64,000 bases of DNA from Bacillus sp. es.034 (GCF_002563655.1 NZ_PDIY01000001.1:124001-188000), one strand, 5' to 3'. Positions 32,512 through 41,912 are shown, counted from the stretch's first letter. Made by a program: numbers and translations. The notes: a model not told the origin generated them from the sequence alone.

Positions 32512-32527
32512 ATACTCTCCATGGAAA

Positions 32528-33145
32528 TCAATCATAAACCGCTTCCTTCCCACCATCCCTAAAAAATTCAAACATCATCTTAATCTGCGATTCTGTATTT
32601 CTTTTAATGGACAACTCAGGCAATTTGTCTTCTTCAAAAAATCCGATCCCCTTCGTCTCGACGCCACTTCTGGCTTCTCCGCCGGTCAACCTGCATTGAA
32701 TGAATATTTTGTAGTAATGGTGTGACTGCGGGGGATGGGGATGTTTGTTCAAGTCGAGCAGTGCGAGTAATTTTACAGGGGTGACATCATATCCTGATTC
32801 TTCCCTTATTTCTTTTACGACGTTTTCACCTGGGGACAAGCCGACGTCACAGAATCCGCCCGGCAACGACCATTTGTCGTCGATTTTTTCTTTGACCATC
32901 AGAATTTTATCGTCTTTGAAGACGACACCCCTCACGTCGACTTTCGGTGTCTGATAGCCCGATTCATTCGAGAACAAGTCCTTTATCTTCGTCATTTCCA
33001 AGCCAGTGTGTTCCTGGATGATTTCCGTGCTGATCTCCCTTAATTCTTCATATCTTTCTCGATCGTAAACGTTTTTGGAAAAGGCCAGACCCGATTGAGA
33101 TAAAGCCTGTATCCGTTTCGCCCATTCCAGCCATTTATCGCTCAT
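32528..33145 (-). CDS. Nudix hydrolase with N-terminal extension (YjhB-like)
   Basis: 205 residues. A roughly 65-residue helical N-terminal module (KWLEWAKRIQALSQSGLAFS) precedes the Nudix domain, whose box reads GFCDVGLSPGENVVKEIREE with WSLPGG before it. This two-part layout is that of YjhB-type (NUDIX_N) hydrolases. Substrate unknown, ADP-ribose-like or nucleotide-sugar hydrolysis is typical of the group. Precedes the P-loop kinase gene by 16 bases. Confidence 0.85.
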   Translation of the reverse strand: MSDKWLEWAKRIQALSQSGLAFSKNVYDRERYEELREISTEIIQEHTGLEMTKIKDLFSNESGYQTPKVDVRGVVFKDDKILMVKEKIDDKWSLPGGFCDVGLSPGENVVKEIREESGYDVTPVKLLALLDLNKHPHPPQSHHYYKIFIQCRLTGGEARSGVETKGIGFFEEDKLPELSIKRNTESQIKMMFEFFRDGGKEAVYD

Positions 33146-33235
33146 CGCTTTGCACTTCTTTCGTATTCGGATTTTAAAAAAACCAGTGAATTGTGTAGAT
33201 GGTTCGATTGTTTATGATTTAACGTTTCTCCCATC

Positions 33236-33685
33236 TCATTCACTGATATCTAAATAATGCGTAGAATTCGGATACCGATTGCCTTTCGTAAAACCAAACG
33301 ATGTATAGAAATGATCCGCTTTCTCGGTATCTGTATTGAGGACCAACACTCTGAAGGATCGTTTCGCATCAAGGATGATTTGCTTCAACAGAAGAGTACC
33401 TATCCCTTCATTCCTGTATTCTTTTTTCACGTAAAACCTTCTTACTCTACCTGTTTCAGCCGAGGTTGGATCGACATTTAGACCACCCACCGCTAAGAGT
33501 TCATCCTCTTCACTGTAAATACCGTATAAAGCTTCACCTTGCTTATTGAAACAATTGGTTCCATCCTGATAATCGTTCAGGAGTCTTTCTACAAAGCGGA
33601 AACCTTCTTCTTTACTTTCTTGTACCAACGTATTTACCTCGTGCTCAAGTAGATTTGTTATAGTAACCACTCTGTATTTTCCCAT
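33236..33685 (-). CDS. GNAT family N-acetyltransferase
   Basis: 149 residues. Motif A is RRFYVKKEYRNEGIGTLLLK (RNEGIG); motif B NTDTEKADHFYTSFGF. The C-terminal YPNSTHYLDISE end resembles small-molecule acetyltransferases of Bacillus. Substrate unknown. Single gene with weak upstream site GGAGAGTAT. Confidence 0.85.
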   Translation of the reverse strand: MGKYRVVTITNLLEHEVNTLVQESKEEGFRFVERLLNDYQDGTNCFNKQGEALYGIYSEEDELLAVGGLNVDPTSAETGRVRRFYVKKEYRNEGIGTLLLKQIILDAKRSFRVLVLNTDTEKADHFYTSFGFTKGNRYPNSTHYLDISE

Positions 33686-33787
33686 ATACTCTCCACTAGA
33701 TTTAATTTCTCCTTTTAAAAACTGGAGATGATTAACTGTTAGGATTCCCTGACTACCGATGATATCTATACATACTAGTTTTTATTC

Positions 33788-34501
33788 TCATTTCGACAAG
33801 CCATTCAACCACCGTATCAAATCCCCGACCATGTCCGAAGTAATCTGGTGATTCACACCCTCATACACACGGAAATCTACATGTCTTCTATTCTCTTTCA
33901 AATAACGGTCATAATCCATTTTTCCCTCAATCGGCATGATTTCATCACAGTCCCCGTGCATAAGAAGAACCGGGGAAAGACCTGGTTCCCTTTCGACAGG
34001 GTCGTAATCCATTAAACGTTTTTTCAACTGATCAGGTATGTCACCACGACCACCTCTTTCTCTAAAAAGCCGCTCTGACAAAACAAATGAGCCCAAGCCG
34101 TTCATGTTCACCAATCCACTCACCATTGGTTCACGGGCGAAAATCCCATTGGCAATACAGCCGCCCATGGAGCTGCCTACAAGGATGACATTCTCTTTAT
34201 CTATTCCTAACGCTTTCATAAAATCATGGAATTCATCAATCGTCGTCATGATCGTTTCCCAGAAATAAGCCTGTACGGTTATTGAATCAAAATGGTCTGC
34301 CAGAGGCTGTCGTGTATCGTGATAGATGACTTCTGGAACGATCACCATAAATCCTTCTTCCGTAAGTTCCTCTGCCAAGTCTCTGTACCCGAGAGCACTG
34401 CCTCCCCAACCGTGGTAAATGATGATGACTTTATTCGATTTGTTTTGTTTATTCGGTTCAATAGAATAATAGTTGAATGAATTGATCGTGTGTTTTTGCA
34501 T
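33788..34501 (-). CDS. Alpha/beta hydrolase (dienelactone hydrolase/YitV-like)
   Basis: 237 residues from MQKHTINSFNYYSIEPN (TAGGAGCATCAAT upstream). Catalytic features: oxyanion-side IIYHGWGGSALGYRDLAEEL, nucleophile elbow VGSSMGG (G-x-S-x-G), acid in LLMHGDCDEIMP and histidine in GVNHQIT. Order and spacing match small esterases such as YitV. Substrate unknown. In a same-strand run with the serine hydrolase upstream. Confidence 0.85.
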   Translation of the reverse strand: MQKHTINSFNYYSIEPNKQNKSNKVIIIYHGWGGSALGYRDLAEELTEEGFMVIVPEVIYHDTRQPLADHFDSITVQAYFWETIMTTIDEFHDFMKALGIDKENVILVGSSMGGCIANGIFAREPMVSGLVNMNGLGSFVLSERLFRERGGRGDIPDQLKKRLMDYDPVEREPGLSPVLLMHGDCDEIMPIEGKMDYDRYLKENRRHVDFRVYEGVNHQITSDMVGDLIRWLNGLSK

Positions 34502-34567
34502 ATTGATGCTCCTATAAACTTTTATTAGGTATTGAATAAGGATGAGCACACGGAAGCTTCTAAGATA

Positions 34568-35698
34568 TTATGCATCCATAAAAATATCCATGATCTTATC
34601 ACAAATATCATGATGAGCCGTCCCGTCAAAATTGAGAAGGACCACGATTCCCAGGTTGAGTTCTGGCACTATTGTCATGAGAGATCTTACTGCCATTTGG
34701 CCGCCTCCATGTTCTACCACTTTTAAGTCTTTATAGTTGTCTGTAAACCATGCAAGTCCGTAACTTCTCACTTCACTTCCAAACCGCCATTCTTCGCTCA
34801 CCAGATGAATAGGGCTTTGCATGTCTTCAATTAAATCCGGCCGTAAGATATTCGGTTTTTTAGTAAGATGGAAGGCTAAATACTTACCTAAATCATTTGC
34901 TGATGAGTATAAATAGCCAATTGGCGCAGAAAGTGAATTTTTTGGAAAAGGCGTTTCCGTTTGATTCTTGCCCATATAATATTTTGCACTGTTCGGGTCA
35001 TCTTCAACAGTATTTGAGTCACTTGTGGTGCGATTCATATTCAATGGGGAAAGTATTTCATCTTCGAGATGGGTTTCCCACTTTACTCCTGTCACCTTTT
35101 CGAACAAATCGGCCAGGATGACATACGCATCGGTGCAATAATTCCATCCCTTCCCTACTGGATATTCCAACTCTACTTTTTGAAACCATTTTGTTACATC
35201 TTCTCTCGTTTTAACACTTTCAATCTCTTCTTCCGTTAGATTGTAGTAGTCAAGTGCCTCCTGAAATTCAGTAGGAGTGTCCGAAAATATTTCTTTTACA
35301 TTCGGAGCCGTCATATTGGCAATCCCTAAGTCTCCCGGGAAGCCTGCGGTGTGGGATAAAAGATGGCGTATCGTGATCCTATCACTTTGCTCTTTATTTT
35401 TTGTTCTGAAATATGGCAGATAGTGAACAACCGTATCATCCAAAGATAGGAGGTTCTTTTCGACTAGCTGCATGATCGAAAGTGCCATGAAGTTCTTTGA
35501 AATACTTTGAATGCTCATCAATGTATCTCCATCCATCGGTAAGTTTACAGGGTGAATCTGTGAATGACCAAATCCTTTGGAATAGATGATTTCTGAACCG
35601 TTCACGATGGCAACGCTAGCTCCGACTCCTTGCTGATCGCTCATTATGTGCTCGATGTATTCCGTTATGTTTTCTAGTTTTTCAATTGTTTGTTTCAT
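34568..35698 (-). CDS. Serine hydrolase of the beta-lactamase class C/PBP4* fold
   Basis: 376 residues. Nucleophile motif SISK (in SIQSISKNFMALSIMQL), second motif YCTDAY in place of YxN, and third motif HGGGQMAV, i.e. HxG in place of KTG. Such proteins include esterases and D-amino-peptidases and are rarely true beta-lactamases. There is no signal peptide, so it is cytosolic, unlike the secreted class C enzymes. Single gene with GGAGACC upstream of the start. Confidence 0.85.
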   Translation of the reverse strand: MKQTIEKLENITEYIEHIMSDQQGVGASVAIVNGSEIIYSKGFGHSQIHPVNLPMDGDTLMSIQSISKNFMALSIMQLVEKNLLSLDDTVVHYLPYFRTKNKEQSDRITIRHLLSHTAGFPGDLGIANMTAPNVKEIFSDTPTEFQEALDYYNLTEEEIESVKTREDVTKWFQKVELEYPVGKGWNYCTDAYVILADLFEKVTGVKWETHLEDEILSPLNMNRTTSDSNTVEDDPNSAKYYMGKNQTETPFPKNSLSAPIGYLYSSANDLGKYLAFHLTKKPNILRPDLIEDMQSPIHLVSEEWRFGSEVRSYGLAWFTDNYKDLKVVEHGGGQMAVRSLMTIVPELNLGIVVLLNFDGTAHHDICDKIMDIFMDA

Positions 35699-35745
35699 AA
35701 TGGTCTCCTTTATATATCTGGGATTTCTAACTGTGCTAGAGTTAT

Positions 35746-36534
35746 TTACCCCTTTCTTCCAATCTTCACCGACAACCTCGACTCCTCTTTAAATACTCCA
35801 TCTTCACTCACCTCAAGCATCGCCTCTCTCACTTCACGTTCAAATAATGGTACATCCGCTCCAAGGAAACGCTTCGAACCATATGAAGTGGAATAAAGGT
35901 TCCCGAGGAGCGATTCAATCGTCCAGGTGATCTCGTATGTAGGTAAGGCATGCACTTCAAGATTGAATTTGGACTGTGAGATGATGTCTTCGTGAGGTGT
36001 GACAGGATGGGTGTAGGTGGAGTTCCCGGCTTTCCGCTCATTTCCATACCATTTATGGACCAGTTCATTAAACCTTACTTGCCAAGGTTGCAATGTCTTA
36101 TGGGGCTCGTAGTTGTCTATGATCGCTACCCCGCCACCTGGTGTCACGATGTTAAATAATTCATCCAGCACCTTTGCCCGGTCCATCCAGTGAAAGGCTT
36201 TGGCAATGGTTACGAGATGATAGTGATGGGAATGGTTGTATTCATCCAGCGTACCATTGAACCACTGAATCTCTCCTACCCTCATTTCCCCGTGCAGCCG
36301 TTCCGCTTCTTTAATCATTTCCGGTTCCATATCGATCCCGACGATTCTTTTGCACCAATCTGAAAACCGAATGGTCAGTTGTCCCGTGCCGCAGCCAAGA
36401 TCCAGGAGGTTTTGTTCTCCGTTTAATGAGAACTCTTTTACTAGGAATCTGATTAAAGTGGAAGGATAGGTGGGCCTATATCTTGAATAATAGGGGGCTG
36501 CTCCTTTAAATAATTCTGTGCCATATGTATTCAT
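35746..36534 (-). CDS. Class I SAM-dependent methyltransferase
   Basis: 262 residues. SAM-binding motif I is NLLDLGCGTGQLTIRF, motif II IVGIDMEPEMIKEAE, and a methyltransferase_11-type core follows with HLVTIAKAFHWMD. The N-terminal FKGAAPYYSRYRPTYP is typical of the YcgJ/YafE-like group. Substrate unknown. The gene follows a GGAGGTTTAC ribosome site. Confidence 0.85.
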   Translation of the reverse strand: MNTYGTELFKGAAPYYSRYRPTYPSTLIRFLVKEFSLNGEQNLLDLGCGTGQLTIRFSDWCKRIVGIDMEPEMIKEAERLHGEMRVGEIQWFNGTLDEYNHSHHYHLVTIAKAFHWMDRAKVLDELFNIVTPGGGVAIIDNYEPHKTLQPWQVRFNELVHKWYGNERKAGNSTYTHPVTPHEDIISQSKFNLEVHALPTYEITWTIESLLGNLYSTSYGSKRFLGADVPLFEREVREAMLEVSEDGVFKEESRLSVKIGRKG

Positions 36535-36606
36535 TCTTGTAAACCTCCGTCATGAACCTCCTACCAATTATTTCAAATCGACAGGATGAACTCAATCATT
36601 TTGTAT

Positions 36607-36641
36607 AAAAAAAGAAACTTATCATTATTAAAATAAGTTTC
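36607..36641 (-). terminator. Terminator of the Cys-rich protein gene
   Basis: On the minus strand GAAACTTAT...ATAAGTTTC (9 bp) followed by TTTTTTTATAC. Confidence 0.75.
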
Positions 36642-36655
36642 CTTTCATTAGCAGA

Positions 36656-37210
36656 TCAGCAGCCAAGAAACCGTATGAACAACCCGCCACGCACCGTCAC
36701 AATCTGTCGTCCGCAGGCATCGGTGATCACTTGAGGAGCAAAGGCAAAGGCACCGATCGTATCAATACAATCTTCTTGGCACATGTCCGTTTTGCAAATC
36801 GTCTGGATCACTTGATTGACCGGTACGGAAACATCGCTTGCAAGGGTACACGGAATTTCGCCAATTTTAAGTCCCCCTTCAATCGGCTTCAAGTCCCCCA
36901 CATTGATATGAAACCTGGCAGTTCCGATCAGACGGACGGCATCCACTTCAATAGGACAGGTCAACGTACCGCCGCATGGGTTCTCAACGGTCCCTTCTGC
37001 CTCCTGCTTTTCAAGAGTACAAACCAATGCACTCAAATCAGAGCAGGCTGTGAAGCTGTCGAATGTCGTGAACCGAAACGTAAATCCATCCGGTACAACA
37101 GCGGTTGCACAATAAGTTATGGTACGGATGCAGCTTTCCTGCTCAATATCCAATTTGTCTACCGTTTTTCCTTCTGAATCATAATATATAACATTGTCTT
37201 TTAACATCAT
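36656..37210 (-). CDS. Cysteine-rich secreted or spore-surface-like protein, unknown
   Basis: 184 residues, no signal peptide, about 12 cysteines spread through a beta-rich sequence (CIRTITYC, FTACSDLSALVC, CGGTLTCP, CKTDMCQEDC, ending FIRFLGC). Many short strands and paired cysteines suggest a rigid, perhaps cross-linked, shell or fibre component; spore-coat or exosporium proteins of Bacillus often look like this. I do not recognise a specific family. Own ribosome site (AGGGAGGGATA) and own terminator on the minus strand. Confidence 0.6.
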   Translation of the reverse strand: MMLKDNVIYYDSEGKTVDKLDIEQESCIRTITYCATAVVPDGFTFRFTTFDSFTACSDLSALVCTLEKQEAEGTVENPCGGTLTCPIEVDAVRLIGTARFHINVGDLKPIEGGLKIGEIPCTLASDVSVPVNQVIQTICKTDMCQEDCIDTIGAFAFAPQVITDACGRQIVTVRGGLFIRFLGC

Positions 37211-37285
37211 TATCCCTCCCTTCTATACTATGTATATGCATGTTTAGTAGATTCGAAAGGGGCAGGTTCCTCATAAGCAAAAAAA

Positions 37286-37309
37286 GCAATCCCCTGTTTC
37301 AGAGATTGC
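37286..37309 (-). terminator. Terminator after oligoendopeptidase copy 2
   Basis: Minus strand GCAATC-N12-GATTGC followed by TTTTTTTGC, nine bases past the stop codon. Confidence 0.65.
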
Positions 37310-37317
37310 CTTCAGAC

Positions 37318-39090
37318 TTAAATATAGTGTTCTGTCTCTTTCAAATATTTCTCAACCGCGTCCTTCAACGGGCGTACAGCTGCCTCCCAGAAGTCCGTCC
37401 CTAATTCTTCCTGTAGGAACTCGATGCTCAGCTCGTCCATGGAATGGTTTCCGGATCGTGTAAGGAGCTGGTCGTACCGTTCAGGGAATGTTTCCTTGTC
37501 CTGCTGATAGAGTGAATAGACTCCGTTGCTGAATAGATAGCCGATCGTGTACGGCAGATTGTAAAAGGCTTTCTCCGTGCTGAAGAAGTGGGGGATGGTC
37601 ATCCAGTTATGGGCAAACACTTCATCCACGGAGTCATGGAACCAGTCCCTTTCTGTTTCTTCCATCAGTTGAACAATGTCTCCTGCTGAAAGCTTTCCGT
37701 TCAGTCGTTTGTTGTAAAAGGCAGCTTCGAACTCGAACTTGGCCGGGATGAATGTGGTGTATTTCAGTCCGTTGGTGATTTTCATTTCTAATAAAGATAG
37801 ACGGTCTTCCTCTGTTTCCGCCATATCAATCGCTGCATCAAGAACGAGATTTTCCGCGAACGTCGACGCAGTTTCAGCTAGTCCCGTACCCACCTTGTGT
37901 GAGAAACCGGGCTGTTCATGAAGCAGGGAATTGTGATAAGCATGTCCCAGTTCATGGGCAATGGTGACGACATCGTTGTAGTTACCCGTAAAAGAAAGCA
38001 TCACTCGGCTTTCCTTCGCATTCGGGAATGAGGCACAGAAGGCACCATGCTGTTTGGAATCTCCTGGTTCAGCATCAATCCATCCTTCTTCGAATGCCGT
38101 TTGGGCAAATTGACCGAGCTTCTCACTGAATTGACGGAACTGTCCGATCACGATATCTGCCGCTTCCTCATACGTCAAGGTCGTCTTGGATGTGAAGGTC
38201 GGGGCATAGATGTCATACCAGCTCAACTTTTCCACTTGAATCAGTTTGGCTTTTCGTTCAAAAAAACGGTGAAGTAAAGATTTGTGTTGATGGAGCGTCT
38301 CCATCATAGTGTTCACGGATCTTTCACTGATCCGGTTTTGTTCGAACATTTCCTTCAGAGGATTCGTCCATCCTCTCAGCCGGTACAGCTCATTCCGGAA
38401 ACCGGCAAAATGATTGAAGATCGACGCAAACCGGTCTTCGTTCTCACGGCAAACCTTGGAGATGGCTTCACCCATTTCCATCCTCGTCTCCCGGTCATGT
38501 GAGAGCATCCCTCGAATATAAGCCATATCAAAGGAAATGTATTCCGTCTTCCCATTGTCCGTTACCGGCACTTTCAATCGGGCGTATTCTTGATCATAAT
38601 GATCTTCCCAACCGGCAAATCCATCAACGGAAAGGGCATGAATCAGCTTCTCCATCTCGGGATCAAGCTGGTCCTTCACCTTTCGTCTCTGTTCCTTCAA
38701 GAACCGCTCACTGCCTGCCACTTCACCCCGTCCAATGAAAGCATTCCAGTCCTTCTCCGGCATATGGACAAGACACTGACTATACGCAAGGAGAAAGGTG
38801 TCCATTCTTGCCTGCAGCTGAGTGCTCCGGGCGCTTAGATCCTGCGCTTCCACATCCAGGACATCCACCGATAGCAGGCAGATGATATATTCATCCATTT
38901 GAAACACATCCGTATAAAGATCCTGCACACGTTTCGTGATGTCAACCGCTTCCTCGGGATTCATCCCATGCTTCAATACGGATTGCGTTTCCTCGATATG
39001 TAGAAGAATCTCCTGAATTTGATCTTTCACCGGTCCGCTTCCCGGTCGTACACTTCCCAGATTCCATTGCTTGTCACGTACTTGATTCAC
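37318..39090 (-). CDS. M3B family oligoendopeptidase (PepF-like), copy 2
   Basis: 590 residues, GTG start after AGGAGGGGATTCAT. Zinc motif IAHELGHAYHNS (HELGH near 377-381) and following GLAETASTFAENLVLDAAID helix with the third ligand. Overall order of segments parallels the copy at 20953-22713 (for example the N-terminal WNLGSV/WNLDSI stretch and SVDVLD/SVDPDD), so the two are paralogues. Cytosolic peptide degradation is the expected role. Monocistronic, with its own terminator. Confidence 0.9.
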   Translation of the reverse strand: MNQVRDKQWNLGSVRPGSGPVKDQIQEILLHIEETQSVLKHGMNPEEAVDITKRVQDLYTDVFQMDEYIICLLSVDVLDVEAQDLSARSTQLQARMDTFLLAYSQCLVHMPEKDWNAFIGRGEVAGSERFLKEQRRKVKDQLDPEMEKLIHALSVDGFAGWEDHYDQEYARLKVPVTDNGKTEYISFDMAYIRGMLSHDRETRMEMGEAISKVCRENEDRFASIFNHFAGFRNELYRLRGWTNPLKEMFEQNRISERSVNTMMETLHQHKSLLHRFFERKAKLIQVEKLSWYDIYAPTFTSKTTLTYEEAADIVIGQFRQFSEKLGQFAQTAFEEGWIDAEPGDSKQHGAFCASFPNAKESRVMLSFTGNYNDVVTIAHELGHAYHNSLLHEQPGFSHKVGTGLAETASTFAENLVLDAAIDMAETEEDRLSLLEMKITNGLKYTTFIPAKFEFEAAFYNKRLNGKLSAGDIVQLMEETERDWFHDSVDEVFAHNWMTIPHFFSTEKAFYNLPYTIGYLFSNGVYSLYQQDKETFPERYDQLLTRSGNHSMDELSIEFLQEELGTDFWEAAVRPLKDAVEKYLKETEHYI

Positions 39091-39170
39091 ATGAATCCCC
39101 TCCTATTACTCTATCTAATATGGTATAGAAAAATGGAAAATTTTACATCGGACTGTGGACTGAGTTTGTC

Positions 39171-40133
39171 TCATTCATAGGCCGTGATTTTTTTAAAGTC
39201 GCTTCCTGCTATAATTTCGGCTTCATGCATGCTGGTCCATCTCCCAATCGAGATTTCAGGATGATTCTTCCTGTAGCTTTGGACGATTTCATATCCGATT
39301 TTGTAGTTGGCCCATTGGGGAATGCCTTTTGAAGAGTTACCTTTTCTTAACTTCTCATAGTACTTCATATCATCGGAGTATCTAAGTTCAGTAATCTCAG
39401 CTATTACCCTTTCCTTTTCCTCCGGTGTCATCGGTTTTTGCCAGGGAGCCTGGATCTTTGGATAGATGGTATGGGCAAAGGCATCTGCCTTCCCTTCCAA
39501 CACAACCCCACCGAGGATGGTCCTTATCATTCCTCGATTACTTTCTTCTGCGATGAGATGGTTGTATTCATGAGCGACGGTGTACTTCAATATGTCTTCT
39601 TGCACGGATGGTGAAAGTTGCAGCACAATGACATCCTCTGACAGGGCAAACCCCGATACACCCCCCATTTGCTCCACTATAAACGTATCCTCTGGGTTCG
39701 CTGGAAAAATAATATACTTCTTATCCTTTCCATGGAGTTCTTTTGCGGATTTAAGCAGAGCTTCTTTAATAATCCCGCTCGTCGTATCCTTCTCCTTTTC
39801 CAATTCTTTTACGGATTCCCCAAGCTTGTCCACCTCTGAGGACGGATCAAAAGTATATCGCAAGCTGATTTCCTCCATATTGGACTTCTTTTTAAATGGC
39901 TCAAACACCTTTTCAATGAACACTGTCTCATTACTTTTTCCTGACTTTCCACGTACGGTGTCTACGTACTCCTGCACTTCATCATACATATAAATAATTT
40001 CGAAATTCTGTTCCTCATGGGAGAAGGTGATAGGCGTTTCCTGTTCCTTCTTATCCACTGGCTCTTTATTGGAGCATCCCATAAACATGAAGCATAATGC
40101 CAGTATGAGCAACACTTTCCCAACAGTCTTCAT
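39171..40133 (-). CDS. DUF2268-type lipoprotein metalloprotease
   Basis: 320 residues. Signal peptide with lipobox FMGC (C20 of MKTVGKVLLILALCFMFMGC), so membrane-anchored on the outside. The soluble part has a zincin motif VAHEYNHLIAEE (HExxH) followed by GGVVLEGKADAF, whose Glu/Asp would complete the site, as in DUF2268/YjaZ-like putative Zn-dependent proteases. The start at 40133 is preceded by GGAGGGGATGG. Confidence 0.8.
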   Translation of the reverse strand: MKTVGKVLLILALCFMFMGCSNKEPVDKKEQETPITFSHEEQNFEIIYMYDEVQEYVDTVRGKSGKSNETVFIEKVFEPFKKKSNMEEISLRYTFDPSSEVDKLGESVKELEKEKDTTSGIIKEALLKSAKELHGKDKKYIIFPANPEDTFIVEQMGGVSGFALSEDVIVLQLSPSVQEDILKYTVAHEYNHLIAEESNRGMIRTILGGVVLEGKADAFAHTIYPKIQAPWQKPMTPEEKERVIAEITELRYSDDMKYYEKLRKGNSSKGIPQWANYKIGYEIVQSYRKNHPEISIGRWTSMHEAEIIAGSDFKKITAYE

Positions 40134-40220
40134 GTGTTCCATCCCCTCCATTCATTTCCATTTGTTACTACCTATACGTTTCTCAATTGGAAATAGTTTC
40201 AAATAAATACGAACAAAAAA

Positions 40221-40251
40221 AGAACCACCCGATTTCTAACCAGGAAGTTCT
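40221..40251 (-). terminator. Possible terminator of cwlJ
   Basis: Minus strand AGAAC...GTTCT with partly paired interior, followed by TTTTTTTGT. The outer stem is short, so moderate support. Confidence 0.5.
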
Positions 40252-40259
40252 CATGATCC

Positions 40260-40703
40260 TCATCCACCTGAATACACACTTGCACACGTCCCTGCTGCCG
40301 GTTCATAGTAACAGTGATTCTTGAATTGTCCCGCAAACGGCTGGTCATACCACGTCGGGGGACACGGGGCATAAGGATTGAAATACCAAAGGGCATATTT
40401 TGCCGGATGCATAGCCCAATAATCCAGATTTTTTTTGGCTAATCGTTTCTCAACGGATCTAGCCCTGTTATAAAAAAGATTCCCTTTCTGGACCGCTTCA
40501 AAGGAGTAATTCCCACCCTGCACCTGGAAGATGACCTGGCGGATGCTCCTAACCTTTTTAAAGTCCAAGCATTCCGCCTTCGCACGATTCACAATGACAT
40601 TGCCCACGTACAGCATCCCTTGTTTCCCTTCGCCTTCCGCTTCCGCTCTCATCATCCTCGCCATCAAGGCCACATCGGCATCGGTGTATTTGACTCTTGG
40701 CAT
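40260..40703 (-). CDS. cwlJ: Spore cortex-lytic enzyme CwlJ-like
   Basis: 147 residues from MPRVKYTDADVALMARMM (GAGGTGAG upstream). The whole length is the SleB/CwlJ catalytic domain: RAEAEGEGKQGMLYVGNVIV with the conserved first Glu pair, then IRQVIFQ, FEAVQKG, RARSVEKRLA, LWYFNPY and CPPTWYDQPF, as in Bacillus CwlJ (about 142 residues). No signal peptide, which is a CwlJ trait: it is made in the mother cell and placed in the coat to hydrolyse cortex peptidoglycan during germination, normally with GerQ. No gerQ is adjacent, so this may be a second copy. Confidence 0.85.
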   Translation of the reverse strand: MPRVKYTDADVALMARMMRAEAEGEGKQGMLYVGNVIVNRAKAECLDFKKVRSIRQVIFQVQGGNYSFEAVQKGNLFYNRARSVEKRLAKKNLDYWAMHPAKYALWYFNPYAPCPPTWYDQPFAGQFKNHCYYEPAAGTCASVYSGG

Positions 40704-40799
40704 TTTACTCACCTCAGAATAGTTTATGAGGAATACCGAGTTTCATGTCAGGAATTATTCGAGAAGGTGCAGTCGGATAGGCTTTCAACACCATCTTTC

Positions 40800-41891
40800 T
40801 TAAAATCGTTCAAGCTCCTTTAAAAAGATACCGATCCGCTCTTGAATCTGCTCCTTCGTCCCGTACCGGATCACTTGCTCACGGCTCAAAGATTCCTGCT
40901 TCAGAAGCTGATCATGTTCATGGGTCATGGTGACGAGCTTCAAGTACACTTCCACGTTCAAGTCATTCCATTTCTGTTTCGAACCGTTCACATACCCCTC
41001 CACAAAACCTTCTGCACTGGCCTTCAATTGTGGAATCAAGAGGTGGTATTGGTTCTTGCCATGTCGCTTTGTGTTGTACAGAGCATGAAACAATGTCCGG
41101 TAGTTGAAAACGTAATTGGCAGAGAGGGAAGTTCCTGTATAGAGAATCGGAAACGGGTCGATCATCCGGACGCCGCTACGAGTAAAAATCATATTCTCAG
41201 GCGATGTATCCTGATTCGTCAGGACGAGCTTTTCCCTTTCGACGGACCGGGCGGCAATCAGCTTATCCCCTGTGCTTCTCACTTTTTCCTTATTAAAAGA
41301 ATAAGAGCTTTCAAGAAGGGACTCCCATTCTTCCCGGTATTCTTCCGTTTCTTCCCGGATGAACGCACTCAGGTCACCCTCGTACTGCCCTTTGATCTCT
41401 CCTCGTTCCCCGACAGTTATGTATCCGATGCCTGGAATGGATGAATCCAGCTCTTCTAGGGCCAGGAAGAACTCACCTAGTTCCCTTCCATACCGTTTCG
41501 ATTGATCCGGCGTCTGTCCGGCAAGACCGATTGATTTTCCTACATATGTTTCAATCGTATAGGTTAACTCTTCAGAAACATGGAAGTCGTAATGCGAAGG
41601 ACACATCCCCCTTCCCGTCCTGTTGGCATGCTCATAAAAGGCCTTGGTCCCGGCATAATCCGCTTTGAGCTCATCCCTGTTGAAGACGACCTCTTTCTCA
41701 TAGGCGATTCTTTTCGGGATGCGGAGGACGAGCTGTTCTGCCTCGATCAAGTAGGCATAGTGCCAGGCACCTTCACCTAATCTCTTGATCTCGGAATCAC
41801 TTGTGATTTGTTTTAATCCTTCGTTTTTAAGAGCTTTGTTGATGAGTTCTTGTTCTGTAAGTGTTGTGGTTGTTAGAAATGGCTTTAACAT
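40800..41891 (-). CDS. Phosphotransferase (APH-fold) family protein
   Basis: 363 residues of kinase-like fold. The N-lobe has RLGEGAWHYAYLIEAEQLVL, the catalytic loop LTNQDTSPENMIF (HxDxxxxN with Asn replacing His) and the metal site RMIDPFPILY. The replacement in the catalytic loop and unusual length suggest a divergent kinase of unknown substrate. Precedes nothing on the same strand within 90 bases; the neighbouring Nudix gene upstream is 21 bases away and may share a transcript. Confidence 0.7.
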   Translation of the reverse strand: MLKPFLTTTTLTEQELINKALKNEGLKQITSDSEIKRLGEGAWHYAYLIEAEQLVLRIPKRIAYEKEVVFNRDELKADYAGTKAFYEHANRTGRGMCPSHYDFHVSEELTYTIETYVGKSIGLAGQTPDQSKRYGRELGEFFLALEELDSSIPGIGYITVGERGEIKGQYEGDLSAFIREETEEYREEWESLLESSYSFNKEKVRSTGDKLIAARSVEREKLVLTNQDTSPENMIFTRSGVRMIDPFPILYTGTSLSANYVFNYRTLFHALYNTKRHGKNQYHLLIPQLKASAEGFVEGYVNGSKQKWNDLNVEVYLKLVTMTHEHDQLLKQESLSREQVIRYGTKEQIQERIGIFLKELERF

Positions 41892-41912
41892 TTTTTCTCC
41901 TTTTTCACTTCA

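Noticed and set aside
34568-35698. Second true beta-lactamase (class C)
   Set aside because: No signal peptide, YCTD instead of YxN and HGG instead of KTG point to a general serine hydrolase.
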